64,000 nucleotides of DNA, from assembly GCF_017539065.1 (NCBI RefSeq), contig NZ_JAFYHP010000016.1, positions 62,001 through 126,000 on the forward strand. Direction: 5' to 3'. The DNA comes from Methanobrevibacter sp. Lineage in GTDB: Archaea > Methanobacteriota > Methanobacteria > Methanobacteriales > Methanobacteriaceae. A model generated the notes under the pieces. That model saw only the letters and a list, made by a program, of their open reading frames with translations, was not told the DNA's origin and made no database searches. Positions 45,084-53,638 of the stretch are shown here, piece after piece; position 1 is the stretch's first letter; the number at the start of each line of letters is the position of its first letter. A program made the position numbers and the translations under genes.

Positions 45084-45301
45084 GAAACACCAAATTAAAC
45101 CATATTAATAAATAATTATAAAATTATAATTATATAAATTTAATTAAAATCATATCCATCAAACACATTTAATAATCAAAAATATTAAAAAAATGACTAA
45201 TTAAAATAATAGTTTGATAAATATTATGCTAAATTATAAAAAGAAAAATCAATTAAAATACCCATCAAAATACCCATCAAAAATTCATGATGTCCATCAT
45301 T

Positions 45302-46756
45302 TTAATAATCTGGAGATGAGAAATAAACATTTTTACCCTTTTTATTTCTTTTAACTAAATTAAGTTTTAATAATTTTGAAAAATCTCTCTCAGCAGTAGG
45401 TTTAGATTTACCAAACATTTTAATATGGTCTTCATAAGACATTGAAACATTATCATTAGTAATTATGGTTAAAATTTCAATTTGACGTGAGTTTAATCCC
45501 AAATCTTTAAGATTAATTATATTTGTTCCACCAACAGCTCGGGACAAATCATCATCAGTTCCTTTAAATACTACTTTAAATGAATCTTTCCCCTCGCTAA
45601 ACTGAGGTTCTTCAAGACCAAAACTTTTCATTTCATCAATCATTTGTGGAATGCCTCTACCAATATGTTCCATATAATTAGTCATGTAAAACATTTCACA
45701 AATTCTTTCATTTCTATGACCTATGCCTTCATCATTTTTAATATCTTCAATTGACAAATTATTTATAAGCTTCCCAGGGCTAATAACTTCGATACGATTA
45801 TCATATATATAAAATTCAATGAAACTAGATGAAATTTCATAATTTCTATGAGCAAGTGCATTAATGATAGCTTCACGAATCGCTCTAATTGGATACTCAT
45901 CAACATTCACACGACTAACCTCATCAATGAAAAAACCAGAACGAGTATTTCTTTTATAAAATCTTTCAAATTCATTCAATAAAATTAAAAGAGTACTACT
46001 TGAATCAACACGATCAATAGCATCAAATTTACTTATACCTTTAAATCTGACCATTTTAATTTCATGTGCTAAAAATTTAGTAACATCCCTAGCAAAAAAT
46101 AATGCTCCTGCAACATTTAAATGAAAAATACCATTAATCTCTTCACCAGCACCAATACGTTGCAATGAATAAGATTTATTATCTACATTTCTTAATTTTT
46201 TATAAGAATCATCATCTTTTAACAAATCAAAAAATAAATTATATGCCTCATCATCAACATCATCAATTGTGGATTCATAAATAATTTTTTTATCATAGTT
46301 TTCATTATCTTTTTGACTATCTGATAAAAATTTGACCAAACTTTTTCTAATTTCACTAATTAACTCATTTTCATCCTTAAAAGAAGAATGTTTATTATTA
46401 GGTTCTATTTTTGATAAAAATTTCTTATTTTCAGCATCCATTTCTTCGACTTCTTTAATATAAAAAAATGAGTGTTCATTTGAAGAATGGAATGCATCAT
46501 ATTCTTCTTCAGTTGCAGATAATCCTGATTCTTTAATATTACCATAATGAGAACCAATGAGCCCAATGTAAATATCAGATTGCCGTATCTCTTCAAAATA
46601 AGTGGCTTCAGGCGATGAACCATATGATGGAGAATTTTCAAATATAAACACTTCAAAAAAAGATTTTAAGAAAAAATCTTCCTCAAATTGTTTTTTGATA
46701 AATTGTCTCTCATTAGCAAATTCTGTTTGATTACTACTGATGAAAACCTTAAACAT
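45302..46756 (-). CDS. DUF4062 fused to Schlafen/RecG-like HATPase_c_4 regulator
   Basis: The first 110 residues are a DUF4062 domain (FKVFISSNQTEFANERQFIK, then SDIYIGLIGSHYG). From about 205 the protein matches the second half of COG2865-type proteins: HLNVAGALFFARDVTKF, then YPIRAIREAIINALAHRNYE (288-307), the IEVISPGKL strand, and the HATPase_c_4 region to about 400. It ends in a winged helix (420-484). The AlbA_2 domain that normally begins such proteins is not seen; DUF4062 stands in its place. It is upstream of the KAP ATPase on the same strand with a 218-bp gap. Together with the STAND protein this puts two DUF4062 proteins in 8 kb. Confidence 0.78.
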   Translation of the reverse strand: MFKVFISSNQTEFANERQFIKKQFEEDFFLKSFFEVFIFENSPSYGSSPEATYFEEIRQSDIYIGLIGSHYGNIKESGLSATEEEYDAFHSSNEHSFFYIKEVEEMDAENKKFLSKIEPNNKHSSFKDENELISEIRKSLVKFLSDSQKDNENYDKKIIYESTIDDVDDEAYNLFFDLLKDDDSYKKLRNVDNKSYSLQRIGAGEEINGIFHLNVAGALFFARDVTKFLAHEIKMVRFKGISKFDAIDRVDSSSTLLILLNEFERFYKRNTRSGFFIDEVSRVNVDEYPIRAIREAIINALAHRNYEISSSFIEFYIYDNRIEVISPGKLINNLSIEDIKNDEGIGHRNERICEMFYMTNYMEHIGRGIPQMIDEMKSFGLEEPQFSEGKDSFKVVFKGTDDDLSRAVGGTNIINLKDLGLNSRQIEILTIITNDNVSMSYEDHIKMFGKSKPTAERDFSKLLKLNLVKRNKKGKNVYFSSPDY

Positions 46757-47049
46757 AATACTTCTCCATGAGTTTTAAAATATTATCTCAAATATAACTA
46801 TCGTTTTCATCAAATATAAACTTAACAGTTGAAAAAAAGAAATTTAAAAATAATTTTTTATATTAATAACAATATTGAAGTTTAAATCGAATATTAAAAT
46901 AAAAAAATAGCTTAAATAAGTTTAATCCATAACATCCAATATAATAATATCACCACATCTATTGAAATTTTAAGATGATAAATTTAATGATGAAATTATC
47001 CAAAAATTGAATAAAATTGGAAAGTAATTAAAGTAACTACTTCTAAATA
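46757..47049. other. Gene-free AT-rich spacer
   Basis: No gene or clear structure is seen; the right part must hold the promoter of the DUF4062-HATPase gene, read leftwards. Confidence 0.4.
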
Positions 47050-47289
47050 TTATCCAATATAATGTATTTCTGCAAGAACATCATTTCTTAAATCAAAATA
47101 TTCTCCAGCAATACAACATTCATACCCATCAATTAGAATTTTAGCATTTTTACTAATCGTGATGCTTCTAAAATTTTTAAATAAAATTCTTATTTCTTTG
47201 ATATGTACTGGATGTAATTTAAGACTTTCAAATGTACTGTATACAGAATTTAATTCTTGGATTCTATTAATAATTGTTATTTCTACCAT
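47050..47289 (-). CDS. Unknown 79-aa protein
   Basis: A small beta-rich protein (MVEITIINRIQELNSVYSTF, then VHIKEIRILFKNFRSITISK, then GYECCIAGEYFDLRNDVL). No family recognised, no membrane segment. It ends 293 bp before the DUF4062-HATPase gene and starts 54 bp after the zinc-finger membrane gene, all on the same strand, so it could belong to either unit. It could be an accessory part of the defence cluster, but nothing in its sequence shows this. Confidence 0.5.
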   Translation of the reverse strand: MVEITIINRIQELNSVYSTFESLKLHPVHIKEIRILFKNFRSITISKNAKILIDGYECCIAGEYFDLRNDVLAEIHYIG

Positions 47290-47343
47290 ATTATCACAAT
47301 AAATACTGTCTTTTTGTATTTATAAAACCATTTATTCAAAAAG

Positions 47344-47847
47344 TTATGCTGAAGATACTTGCAAATAAATTTGCACAACTATTAAAATAAGATTTGCAAT
47401 ACTTACAAACAACATTACCCTAGTCAATGAATATGTTGATTTATTTAACTCAAAACTAGACTTATTCAACTCTGCAGATTCCTCTTCAGATCTTTTAACA
47501 TAATTAAATAATTTAACATTGCTTATTATTTGTGAAGTCTCTGCAGGAGAACAGTAATTTGGAGATTCATAGGATCTTGGAATATGAGATGCACTAAACT
47601 GGCTTTTAGTGAGTTCATGTTTAAATGTGCATTTTCCCCGAATATTATCTAATTGTTTACAATATCTATAAGCAGGACAAAATCCGTAACCTGTAATAGT
47701 TTCCATAAAATTAGATTCCTCTAGTCTTTGTTCAGCACAATCGACAGAGCAAAAATATTGCTTTTTATCTTCACTCATATAAAATTCATATGCATTTATT
47801 TCTGAATTACAAACAGAACAACGATGTTTATTATTTACTTGAACCAT
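47344..47847 (-). CDS. Zinc-finger protein with C-terminal membrane anchor
   Basis: From ATG 47847 the protein has 167 residues. The N-terminal 50 residues hold a Cys-rich finger (CSVC then CSVDC), resembling TRASH/MYM-type treble-clef fingers. A second Cys/His group follows (FCPAYRYC, then CTFKH). The middle is Ser/Glu-rich and the end is a membrane helix (about 143-163, MLFVSIANLILIVVQIYL) with almost nothing after it, so it is tail-anchored with the fingers in the cytosol. GAAGTGAATAAT precedes the ATG. A hairpin AAAATCTT/AAGATTTT lies just upstream of the gene. Function unknown. Confidence 0.6.
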   Translation of the reverse strand: MVQVNNKHRCSVCNSEINAYEFYMSEDKKQYFCSVDCAEQRLEESNFMETITGYGFCPAYRYCKQLDNIRGKCTFKHELTKSQFSASHIPRSYESPNYCSPAETSQIISNVKLFNYVKRSEEESAELNKSSFELNKSTYSLTRVMLFVSIANLILIVVQIYLQVSSA

Positions 47848-47859
47848 ATTATTCACTTC

Positions 47860-48230
47860 TAATTTTTTTGAAAATCTTTCTTTGAAGATTTTTTAGCATA
47901 AAATTTACCGCCAATTACATTATTCATGAATTTATGTAAGATTATACTACTCACTACACACTCTTACCAAATAAAACTTTGATTTTAACAAAAATATTTG
48001 AATTTAAAATATCTTAGAATCAAAGCGTAATGAGAAAAATAAGAGATATTAACGATTGATTCATATAAAAAAAGAAGACAGATATTATAAATCTATAATA
48101 TTTAAATAAATCTTTTCTTAAGTTAAGTCATGTCAATCGTTTTAACATCATTATTTTTTTAATATTATCATGGCAGCATTCAGCAAAAACATGCCAAATG
48201 CTATCACCCTACTTTATCATATCTATAACA
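47860..48230. other. Spacer with nested AT-rich inverted repeats
   Basis: No gene is supported. CTTTGATT (47977-47984) pairs with AATCAAAG (48018-48025). ATATTATA (48082-48089) pairs with TATAATAT (48094-48101). AACGATTGA near 48050 is matched by TCAATCGTT near 48133. In DNA this rich in A/T such pairs arise easily, so a small RNA is only a possibility. It lies between the zinc-finger gene and the end of the integrase gene. Confidence 0.3.
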
Positions 48231-49370
48231 TTACCCTTCACCAATCATGTTTATGATGCCCAAAAGTTCTTTCTTCAAACCTCTCATCTCCTCAATTTCA
48301 TTTCTCATGCTGCCTACTTCTGACCTTAAGGATTCATTTTCCTTTTCCATTTGAATGAACTGAGGTGATTTAATAGATAGCTTTTCAACATCGGTATTGA
48401 TTGTTACTGCAGGAAGATGCTTGATATATTCAAATTTCAAATCGTCAGGATTTGTCATGAAATATGCTGCGTCCGTTTTGTTTTTGGCCTTGCCCTGCAA
48501 ATCATTGACCTTGTCCAAACTCATACCACTATTATACAATGCGGATGCATGAAACTTCCTGAGCATATGGCTTCTAAGCCTTCGATACTTTCCAACCCTA
48601 CCTAGGCCTAAAGTGTCATTGATCATTTCAAATGACTGCACCATATATGTCCTGCTAATCCTAAACAGTGGACTTTCATCAGTTAAAGGTTTATCACGAA
48701 GCAACAGATATGCATTAATGGCCTTTACAGCTTCAGGACTGCAGTATGTGATGTAATACTTGTTTGTTTTTTTCCTTAAAATGCTAAATGTCGGAACCAC
48801 ATCATCGACATTATTTAGATAATCGATTACATTAAAGATGTCCATATTCCTGTAGGGAAGATATTCAGACAATGCCTCAATATAATCTCCGATTGTCAGG
48901 CTCAGTGTTTCCGTTCTGGCACATCCGCTGGAACAGGAAAACAATATTATAGCTTTCATTAGAGGAGAAGCAATTAGAAAAGCTTCTCTAATTACTTCCT
49001 TATCCGGCAAGTCCTTGAAATATATCGGAGCCGGCTTTTGAATGCTTTTTTCATTAATCTTAGGCAGTGACAATATCTCTATGTCATAGAATTTATAGAA
49101 ATATTTGATGCAGTTCATCTCTTTTCTCACAGTTCCCGGAGCATAATGCTGATACATGTAATGCCTGTATTCAACCAATTTTGCTTTCAAGCGACTGTGT
49201 TTCCATTTCACACCATTCATCTCATCTTCTTCAGCTTCATCAAGAAGCTCTTTTAAGCTCATACCGAAATACTCACAGTACTTTCTAAGCGAAAGTTCAT
49301 AGCTTAAGAATGTGCCCTGTGAATGGTTACAGCTTATTGAAAAATTTCTTAATAACTCGTCATTTATCAT
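48231..49370 (-). CDS. int: Tyrosine recombinase (integrase) of the element
   Basis: A 379-aa integrase. An N-terminal SAM-like core-binding domain (1-110) is followed by the catalytic domain with R152 in CSSGCARTETLSL, K203 on the beta-hairpin (RKKTNKYYI), H268 and R271 in RSHMLRKF, G292 in DLQGKAK, and nucleophile Y303 in DAAYFMTNP. The last 35 residues are a coiled coil. All catalytic residues are present, so it may be active. ATG 49370 is favoured over GTG 49379 by AAAGTGATTAGT before it. The gene starts 59 bp from the right inverted arm and reads into the element, as integrases beside their attachment site do. Confidence 0.9.
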   Translation of the reverse strand: MINDELLRNFSISCNHSQGTFLSYELSLRKYCEYFGMSLKELLDEAEEDEMNGVKWKHSRLKAKLVEYRHYMYQHYAPGTVRKEMNCIKYFYKFYDIEILSLPKINEKSIQKPAPIYFKDLPDKEVIREAFLIASPLMKAIILFSCSSGCARTETLSLTIGDYIEALSEYLPYRNMDIFNVIDYLNNVDDVVPTFSILRKKTNKYYITYCSPEAVKAINAYLLLRDKPLTDESPLFRISRTYMVQSFEMINDTLGLGRVGKYRRLRSHMLRKFHASALYNSGMSLDKVNDLQGKAKNKTDAAYFMTNPDDLKFEYIKHLPAVTINTDVEKLSIKSPQFIQMEKENESLRSEVGSMRNEIEEMRGLKKELLGIINMIGEG

Positions 49371-49428
49371 ACTAATCACTTTTATTGCTTATTTATAAAA
49401 AATCTTGAGAGAGAGCGGTTGAAAAGTA

Positions 49429-49446
49429 ATAAGTATCTGAACTTTT
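49429..49446 (-). repeat. Right inverted arm of the attachment site
   Basis: ATAAGTATCTGAACTTTT here is the inverse of AAAAGTTCCGATACTTAT at 13601-13618 (17 of 18 bases). It lies 7 bp inside the right core, as the left copy lies 6 bp inside the left core. In the circular form the two arms would flank the core symmetrically. It also lies just upstream of the integrase promoter (TTTTTTATAAATAAG on the minus strand, about 49392-49406), so integrase binding could affect its own gene. Confidence 0.75.
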
Positions 49447-49453
49447 GAAACTG

Positions 49454-49465
49454 TTCGTATAAAAC
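49454..49465 (+). other. attR core, inside the fpaA promoter
   Basis: Second copy of TTCGTATAAAAC, identical to 13583-13594 in sequence and orientation. It is followed by the fpaA TATA box within a few bases. Its first six bases, TTCGTA, are the regulator half-site. To the left, TGAAACTG is element sequence replacing the TACGAATAA arm that stayed at the other junction. Confidence 0.8.
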
Positions 49466-49480
49466 AAAATTATATATAAT
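49454..49480 (+). promoter_or_regulatory. fpaA promoter with half MsvR operator
   Basis: The TATA box ATTATATATAAT is at 49469-49480, giving a start near 49500 and a leader of about 50 nt. The half-site TTCGTA (49454-49459) is about 10 bp upstream of it. The preceding bases give ACTGTTCGT, also found in the msvR upstream palindrome, but here the left arm is GAA and not TACGAA, so the operator is incomplete. Confidence 0.6.
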
Positions 49481-49552
49481 AACAATTTCAAAATAATTAT
49501 TAAATTCATAGTTGATTTTATATATGAATTAAAGCAAAATGGAGATTTAAAA

Positions 49553-50779
49553 ATGAAAGCTAATGCACAAAAAATAGCTGATGGAGTATACTGGGTTGGT
49601 GTACTCGATTGGGATTTAAGAACCTACCACGGTTACACATTAGACGGAACCACCTACAATGCGTACATTGTATTCGGTGAAGACGAAGTAGCAGTCATTG
49701 ATAATGCATATCCTGGTAAAACCAAAGAAATGATGGCACGTATCGATGATGCATTTGCTCAAGAAGGAAGAGAAGTCAAAGTCGACTACATTATCCAAAA
49801 CCACGTGGAAAAAGACCACTCCGGTGTCTTAGTGGACTTGCACAAAAGATTCCCGGAAGCACCTATTTACTGTTCTAAAATTGCAGTAAACGGTTTGTTA
49901 AAACACTACCCTGCACTTGAAGGAGCAGAATTTATCACTGTAGGAACCGGTGACAGCCTGGATGTTGGCGGAAGAACATTAGCATTCCTTGATGCATTCT
50001 TGCTACACTGGCCTGACAGCATGTTCACATTACTTGCCGATGAAACAGGAATTTTATTCCCTAATGATGCGTTTGGCCAACACTTATGTTTCACCAAAAG
50101 ATTCTCAGATGAAATCCCTGAAAACATCCTAATGGATGCGGCACAAAAATTCTATGCAAACTTAATCACCCCACTTTCAAAATTAGTTCTTAAAAAATTA
50201 AATGAAGTAGTTGAATTAGGATTGCTTGATTCAATTAAAATGATTGCACCATCACACGGTCAAATCTGGACCGACCCAATGCAAATCATTGGAGCTTACC
50301 AAAACTGGGCAACAGGTGTATGTGAAGACAAAATCACAATTATCTACGACACAATGCATTACTCAACCCAACAAATGGCTCATGAAATTGCAGAAGGTGC
50401 AATGTCAGAAGGATATGATGTGGAAATCTTCTTCTTACACGAAGATGAAAGATCAGAAATCGTTAAAAGTATCTTGACAAGTAAAGGAATAGCTGTTGGT
50501 GACCCAACAATTAATGATGTGCCATATCCTAGTATTGGTGACATCATGTACTACTTGAAAGGATTATTGTTCAACAGAACAGGTATTGAAAGAAAAGCAG
50601 TTACCTTTGGTTCAATGGGTGGAAGAGGCGGATCCCCTGCAAAACTCGCTGAAGAATTAGGAAACTGCGGATTTGATGTAATTGACACCCAAGAAATTGT
50701 TTTTGTACCAAATGCTGAAGAAGAAGAAGCAAGCTATGAATTAGGTAAAAAATTAGCACAAGCATGTAAAGAATTATAA
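49553..50779 (+). CDS. fpaA: F420H2 oxidase (flavodiiron protein FpaA/FprA)
   Basis: A 408-aa flavodiiron protein that reduces O2 to water with F420H2, a main oxygen defence of methanogens. The N-terminal metallo-beta-lactamase-like domain has the diiron ligands H84, E86, D88 (HVEKDH), H152 (LHWPDS), D172 (NDAFGQH) and H235 (PSHGQIW). The C-terminal flavodoxin domain begins at about 256 with the FMN loop [12 protein letters not shown] and has [10 protein letters not shown] later. GGAG precedes the ATG. A rubrerythrin-like gene follows after 10 bp. In relatives this operon is controlled by MsvR; here the promoter coincides with the right end of an integrated element. Confidence 0.95.
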   Translation: MKANAQKIADGVYWVGVLDWDLRTYHGYTLDGTTYNAYIVFGEDEVAVIDNAYPGKTKEMMARIDDAFAQEGREVKVDYIIQNHVEKDHSGVLVDLHKRFPEAPIYCSKIAVNGLLKHYPALEGAEFITVGTGDSLDVGGRTLAFLDAFLLHWPDSMFTLLADETGILFPNDAFGQHLCFTKRFSDEIPENILMDAAQKFYANLITPLSKLVLKKLNEVVELGLLDSIKMIAPSHGQIWTDPMQIIGAYQNWATGVCEDKITIIYDTMHYSTQQMAHEIAEGAMSEGYDVEIFFLHEDERSEIVKSILTSKGIAVGDPTINDVPYPSIGDIMYYLKGLLFNRTGIERKAVTFGSMGGRGGSPAKLAEELGNCGFDVIDTQEIVFVPNAEEEEASYELGKKLAQACKEL

Positions 50780-50789
50780 TGGTGATGCT

Positions 50790-51203
50790 ATGGTAAAATA
50801 CGAACATGAAATCGGAATCACAAAAGACACTCCTGTAGAAAACTATGTGGCAGGAAATTTCGAAGGAGAAACAAACGAAGTTGGAATTTACTTAGCTATG
50901 TCCAGACAAGCTTCCAGAGAAGGTTATGGAGAATTAGCTGAAGTATTTAAAAGATTAGCATGGGAAGAAGCTGAACATGCAGCAAGATTCTGTGAAATGA
51001 ACGGAATCATTAAACCTACCCTCAAAGAAAACATCGAATGGATGATGGGCGGAGAAAAAATGGCTAACGCTGAAAAAAGGGAAGCTGCTGACAAAGCTGA
51101 AGAAGCAGGCATTGAAACTGCAGCCGACTTTTTCCGTGAAAGTTCCAAAGACGAAGGCCGCCACTACAAAATATTAGAAGGAATTTTAGAAAGATACTTC
51201 TAA
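50790..51203 (+). CDS. Rubrerythrin-like diiron protein without rubredoxin domain
   Basis: A 137-aa four-helix ferritin-like protein. The two ExxH pairs are EEAEHAAR (E60, H63) and KDEGRHYK (E122, H125), with further candidate ligands E27/E30 and E94. It ends right after the second helix pair, so the C-terminal rubredoxin domain of classic rubrerythrin is absent. Peroxide reduction or oxygen-stress defence is the likely role. GGTGATGCT precedes the ATG 10 bp after fpaA, making a two-gene oxidative-stress operon. A clear terminator follows. Confidence 0.88.
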   Translation: MVKYEHEIGITKDTPVENYVAGNFEGETNEVGIYLAMSRQASREGYGELAEVFKRLAWEEAEHAARFCEMNGIIKPTLKENIEWMMGGEKMANAEKREAADKAEEAGIETAADFFRESSKDEGRHYKILEGILERYF

Positions 51204-51206
51204 ATC

Positions 51207-51246
51207 GAAAGAATTTAATTATTCTTTCAATTTTTTCTTTTTTTAA
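51207..51246 (+). terminator. Terminator of the fpaA operon
   Basis: GAAAGAAT (51207-51214) and ATTCTTTC (51221-51228) form a perfect 8-bp hairpin with a 6-nt loop, followed at once by a T-rich tract to 51246. It lies 3 bp past the stop of the rubrerythrin-like gene and just before the end of the convergent protease gene. Confidence 0.7.
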
Positions 51247-51250
51247 AAAA

Positions 51251-52381
51251 TTACATGAACCCTGCCAGTATACTGACAACGATTATCATTGCCATAACTC
51301 CGGAAATAGCATTTACAAGTGGCTTATACTGTTCTTCGGATAATCTATAGCTAAGCAATATTTCAAGCATGTACCCGCCGTCCAGTGGTTTGAGCGGAAG
51401 TAAATTGAATAAACCAATTCCCAAGTTTAACATTGAAATCCATTCAAACAGCTCGGCGAGCTCAAATAAAATCCAAGGTATTGGACCTAAACTATCATCA
51501 ATTAACTCGAAATGTTTATTTGCCTGGATTCCAAAAAATCCTCTGGACTCGTTATTTGGATTCTTTCCAAGAGTTACATGATATGTACCCTGATCTGTCT
51601 GGACCGTTACATTATCTCCTGGAGAAAATGAAGATATTATATTGCTATAAGCCTGGGAATCATTAACTTTATGATTATCAATGGCTTCTAAAATCATACC
51701 TTCTTTCAATATCCCCTCGGAAGGTGAATCTGAAACAATTCTATCGATTACAATTCCGTCCTCTTCAAAATAATGTGGTATTCCAGCAGATACTAATGAT
51801 AAAAGTAGTAATGCTATTAATGCTAGTGTTATATTCGCTATTGACCCCGCCGCATAAACTCTTAGTCTTGAAGTTCTTTTTGCCCGTTTTAATTCTTCTT
51901 CATCAGGTTCGACAAAGGCACCAGGAATAATTGCAAATAATAACAGACCTATTGATTTAATTGATATGTTTTCCCCAACTGCCTGTACACCATGTGAAAA
52001 TTCATGTACAACCAAAACTGTTGCAAGAGCAATTAAACCGTAAACAAATGGAATATAAATTGGAGATCCTGGAATATCCACCCCCGGAATAACAATAGAA
52101 ACAGAAGGCGTTTCAAAAATAGATGGCAATGTGGAAATTATCATCCATGTAATGAATATCATGGCTCCAAAAGCTACAATGATTCCGATATTCATGTACC
52201 ATCGCCAAAATTTTGGTGAAATGTTGGAAATTTTGGATATTAGTCCTCTTAACCTTTGTGTCTTCCACATTATTACTGGAAAGTTAAGCTCAACACCATG
52301 ATTTGATAATTTTTCATGGAATATTGCAACCAATATCCAGATGATAACAAAAGCTATCAAATAATAATAAATCCCATTCAT
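51251..52381 (-). CDS. Site-2 protease family membrane metalloprotease (M50)
   Basis: A 376-aa S2P-type intramembrane protease. Zinc motif HEFSH is at 126-130 within a hydrophobic helix. The second motif, NLLPLKPLDGG, is near 335-345 and supplies the Asp ligand. A PDZ-like domain lies between (about 205-290, VSDSPSEGILKEGMILEAID). Six or so membrane helices are visible, including one at the N-terminus. Such proteases cleave membrane-bound regulators; no substrate is evident nearby. It follows moeA on the same strand by 16 bp. Confidence 0.92.
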   Translation of the reverse strand: MNGIYYYLIAFVIIWILVAIFHEKLSNHGVELNFPVIMWKTQRLRGLISKISNISPKFWRWYMNIGIIVAFGAMIFITWMIISTLPSIFETPSVSIVIPGVDIPGSPIYIPFVYGLIALATVLVVHEFSHGVQAVGENISIKSIGLLLFAIIPGAFVEPDEEELKRAKRTSRLRVYAAGSIANITLALIALLLLSLVSAGIPHYFEEDGIVIDRIVSDSPSEGILKEGMILEAIDNHKVNDSQAYSNIISSFSPGDNVTVQTDQGTYHVTLGKNPNNESRGFFGIQANKHFELIDDSLGPIPWILFELAELFEWISMLNLGIGLFNLLPLKPLDGGYMLEILLSYRLSEEQYKPLVNAISGVMAMIIVVSILAGFM

Positions 52382-52397
52382 TAAAATACCTCTTCAG

Positions 52398-53615
52398 CTA
52401 CCAAAGTAGTGAATCGAATAAGATAACGTCAACTATATCATTCTTCTGGTATCCTTCATCATTTTCATTAATGATGATATAGCTGTTAGCCTCAACCATC
52501 GACCTAATTATGCCGGAACCTCTATTCAACACATGCTTCACATGTTCATCATCTGCAACCGCACGTATAAAATCAGTCCTACCTAATTGTGAAGGTATTT
52601 TAAGCTGTGATGTTCTCTTATGAATATGAAAATCAAAAGACCTTCCTTGCATTTCAAATAAGTATTTTCTAGCAAACATGTCAAACTGAGACATTGCCGC
52701 AACAGGTTGGCCTGAAAATGTAAAAATCATTTTACCATTTATAACTCCCGCACCTGCAGGTTTGCCCGGCCTAATTGCAACCCCATGGAACAATATCTCA
52801 CCGATATCATCAACTACATCAAGTACGACATCACCTTTACTAATAGCTGTTCCGCCGGTGGTCATGATAACATCATAATCTTTGCTAGCATCCAATATGG
52901 CTTGCTTTACCTCATCAAAAGTATCCCCAGCACGGCCAATATCCGCAATAGCTCCGGAATCTTCAACCATTGCTTTTATAGTAAACTGATTAGAATTAAT
53001 AATTTTTGCTTTATCGATTTCATCTTTAGTAGGCTCAACTAACTCGTTGCCTGTAATAATTATTTTGACTCTAGGTTTTTTGAACACCTTAACAGTGTCA
53101 TAGCCCGCTGAAGCAATTAACCCCAATTCCTGATATCTGATGAAGGTATTCTTATCTAAGATTTTTTGGCCTTTTTCGATATCCTCAGATTTAGGTGAAA
53201 TATTTTCGCCAGGAGTTACCTGAGAGTAAATTGTTAAATCATCACCATCAGTTGTAGTATATTCTTTCATTAAAACTGCATTAGCCCCATCGGGAATAGG
53301 TGCTCCAGTAGCTATTACAATAGCTTCATTATGATTAACTTTTTTAGATGAAAAATCTCCAGCACCAATTGCATCTATAATCTTAAATTCTTTTGGTGCA
53401 GATTGTCCTGCGCCGAACGTATCCTCTGCAATCAATGCAAATCCATCCATTGCTGATTTATCAAATGGCGGTGAATCATGAAATGCAATTATATCTTCAG
53501 CCAATACTCTTTTGTGAGCATCATGAATAGAAATTTCTTCTATTTCAGTGACCTTTTGATTATCACAAATCAGCTTTATAGCATTTTTTAGCGATTCAAG
53601 TTTTGAAAAAAACAT
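52398..53615 (-). CDS. moeA: Molybdopterin molybdotransferase MoeA
   Basis: A 405-aa MoeA, which inserts molybdate or tungstate into adenylated molybdopterin. Visible family features are PPFDKSAMDGFAL (49-61), ATGAPIPDGANAVLMKEYT (about 102-120), the MPT-binding TTGGTAISKGD (248-258) and the FSGQPVAAMSQFD segment. It ends with the domain IV region. Length is normal. It is 23 bp after purL on the same strand and 16 bp before the site-2 protease, so the three may share a transcript. moaC of the same pathway is near the left end of this window. Confidence 0.94.
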   Translation of the reverse strand: MFFSKLESLKNAIKLICDNQKVTEIEEISIHDAHKRVLAEDIIAFHDSPPFDKSAMDGFALIAEDTFGAGQSAPKEFKIIDAIGAGDFSSKKVNHNEAIVIATGAPIPDGANAVLMKEYTTTDGDDLTIYSQVTPGENISPKSEDIEKGQKILDKNTFIRYQELGLIASAGYDTVKVFKKPRVKIIITGNELVEPTKDEIDKAKIINSNQFTIKAMVEDSGAIADIGRAGDTFDEVKQAILDASKDYDVIMTTGGTAISKGDVVLDVVDDIGEILFHGVAIRPGKPAGAGVINGKMIFTFSGQPVAAMSQFDMFARKYLFEMQGRSFDFHIHKRTSQLKIPSQLGRTDFIRAVADDEHVKHVLNRGSGIIRSMVEANSYIIINENDEGYQKNDIVDVILFDSLLW

Positions 53616-53638
53616 GTGTAAACTCCCCCAAGTTAATA

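Larger units (their letters stand above)
13583..49465. mobile_element. Integrated genetic element of about 35.9 kb with tyrosine recombinase
   Basis: Ends are defined by the 12-bp core repeat at 13583 and 49454 and by the 18-bp inverted arms just inside. The integrase gene lies 60-80 bp from the right core and reads leftwards into the element. A P-loop replication-type protein with an iteron-like repeat cluster lies near the left end. The interior holds mostly accessory genes: an XRE-ImmA-PIN operon, ExbB-DUF2149, adhesins, RhuM, AbrB-PIN, and DUF4062/KAP ATPases. Flanking genes on both sides are ordinary chromosomal ones. No structural virus genes are recognised, so I call it an integrative element and not a provirus. 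Whether all cargo travels as one unit is inferred from the ends alone. Confidence 0.75.

Noticed and set aside
45256-45280. Tandem AAAATACCCATC as a functional repeat
   Set aside because: Only two copies in AT-rich DNA next to a gene end; too little to support a role.
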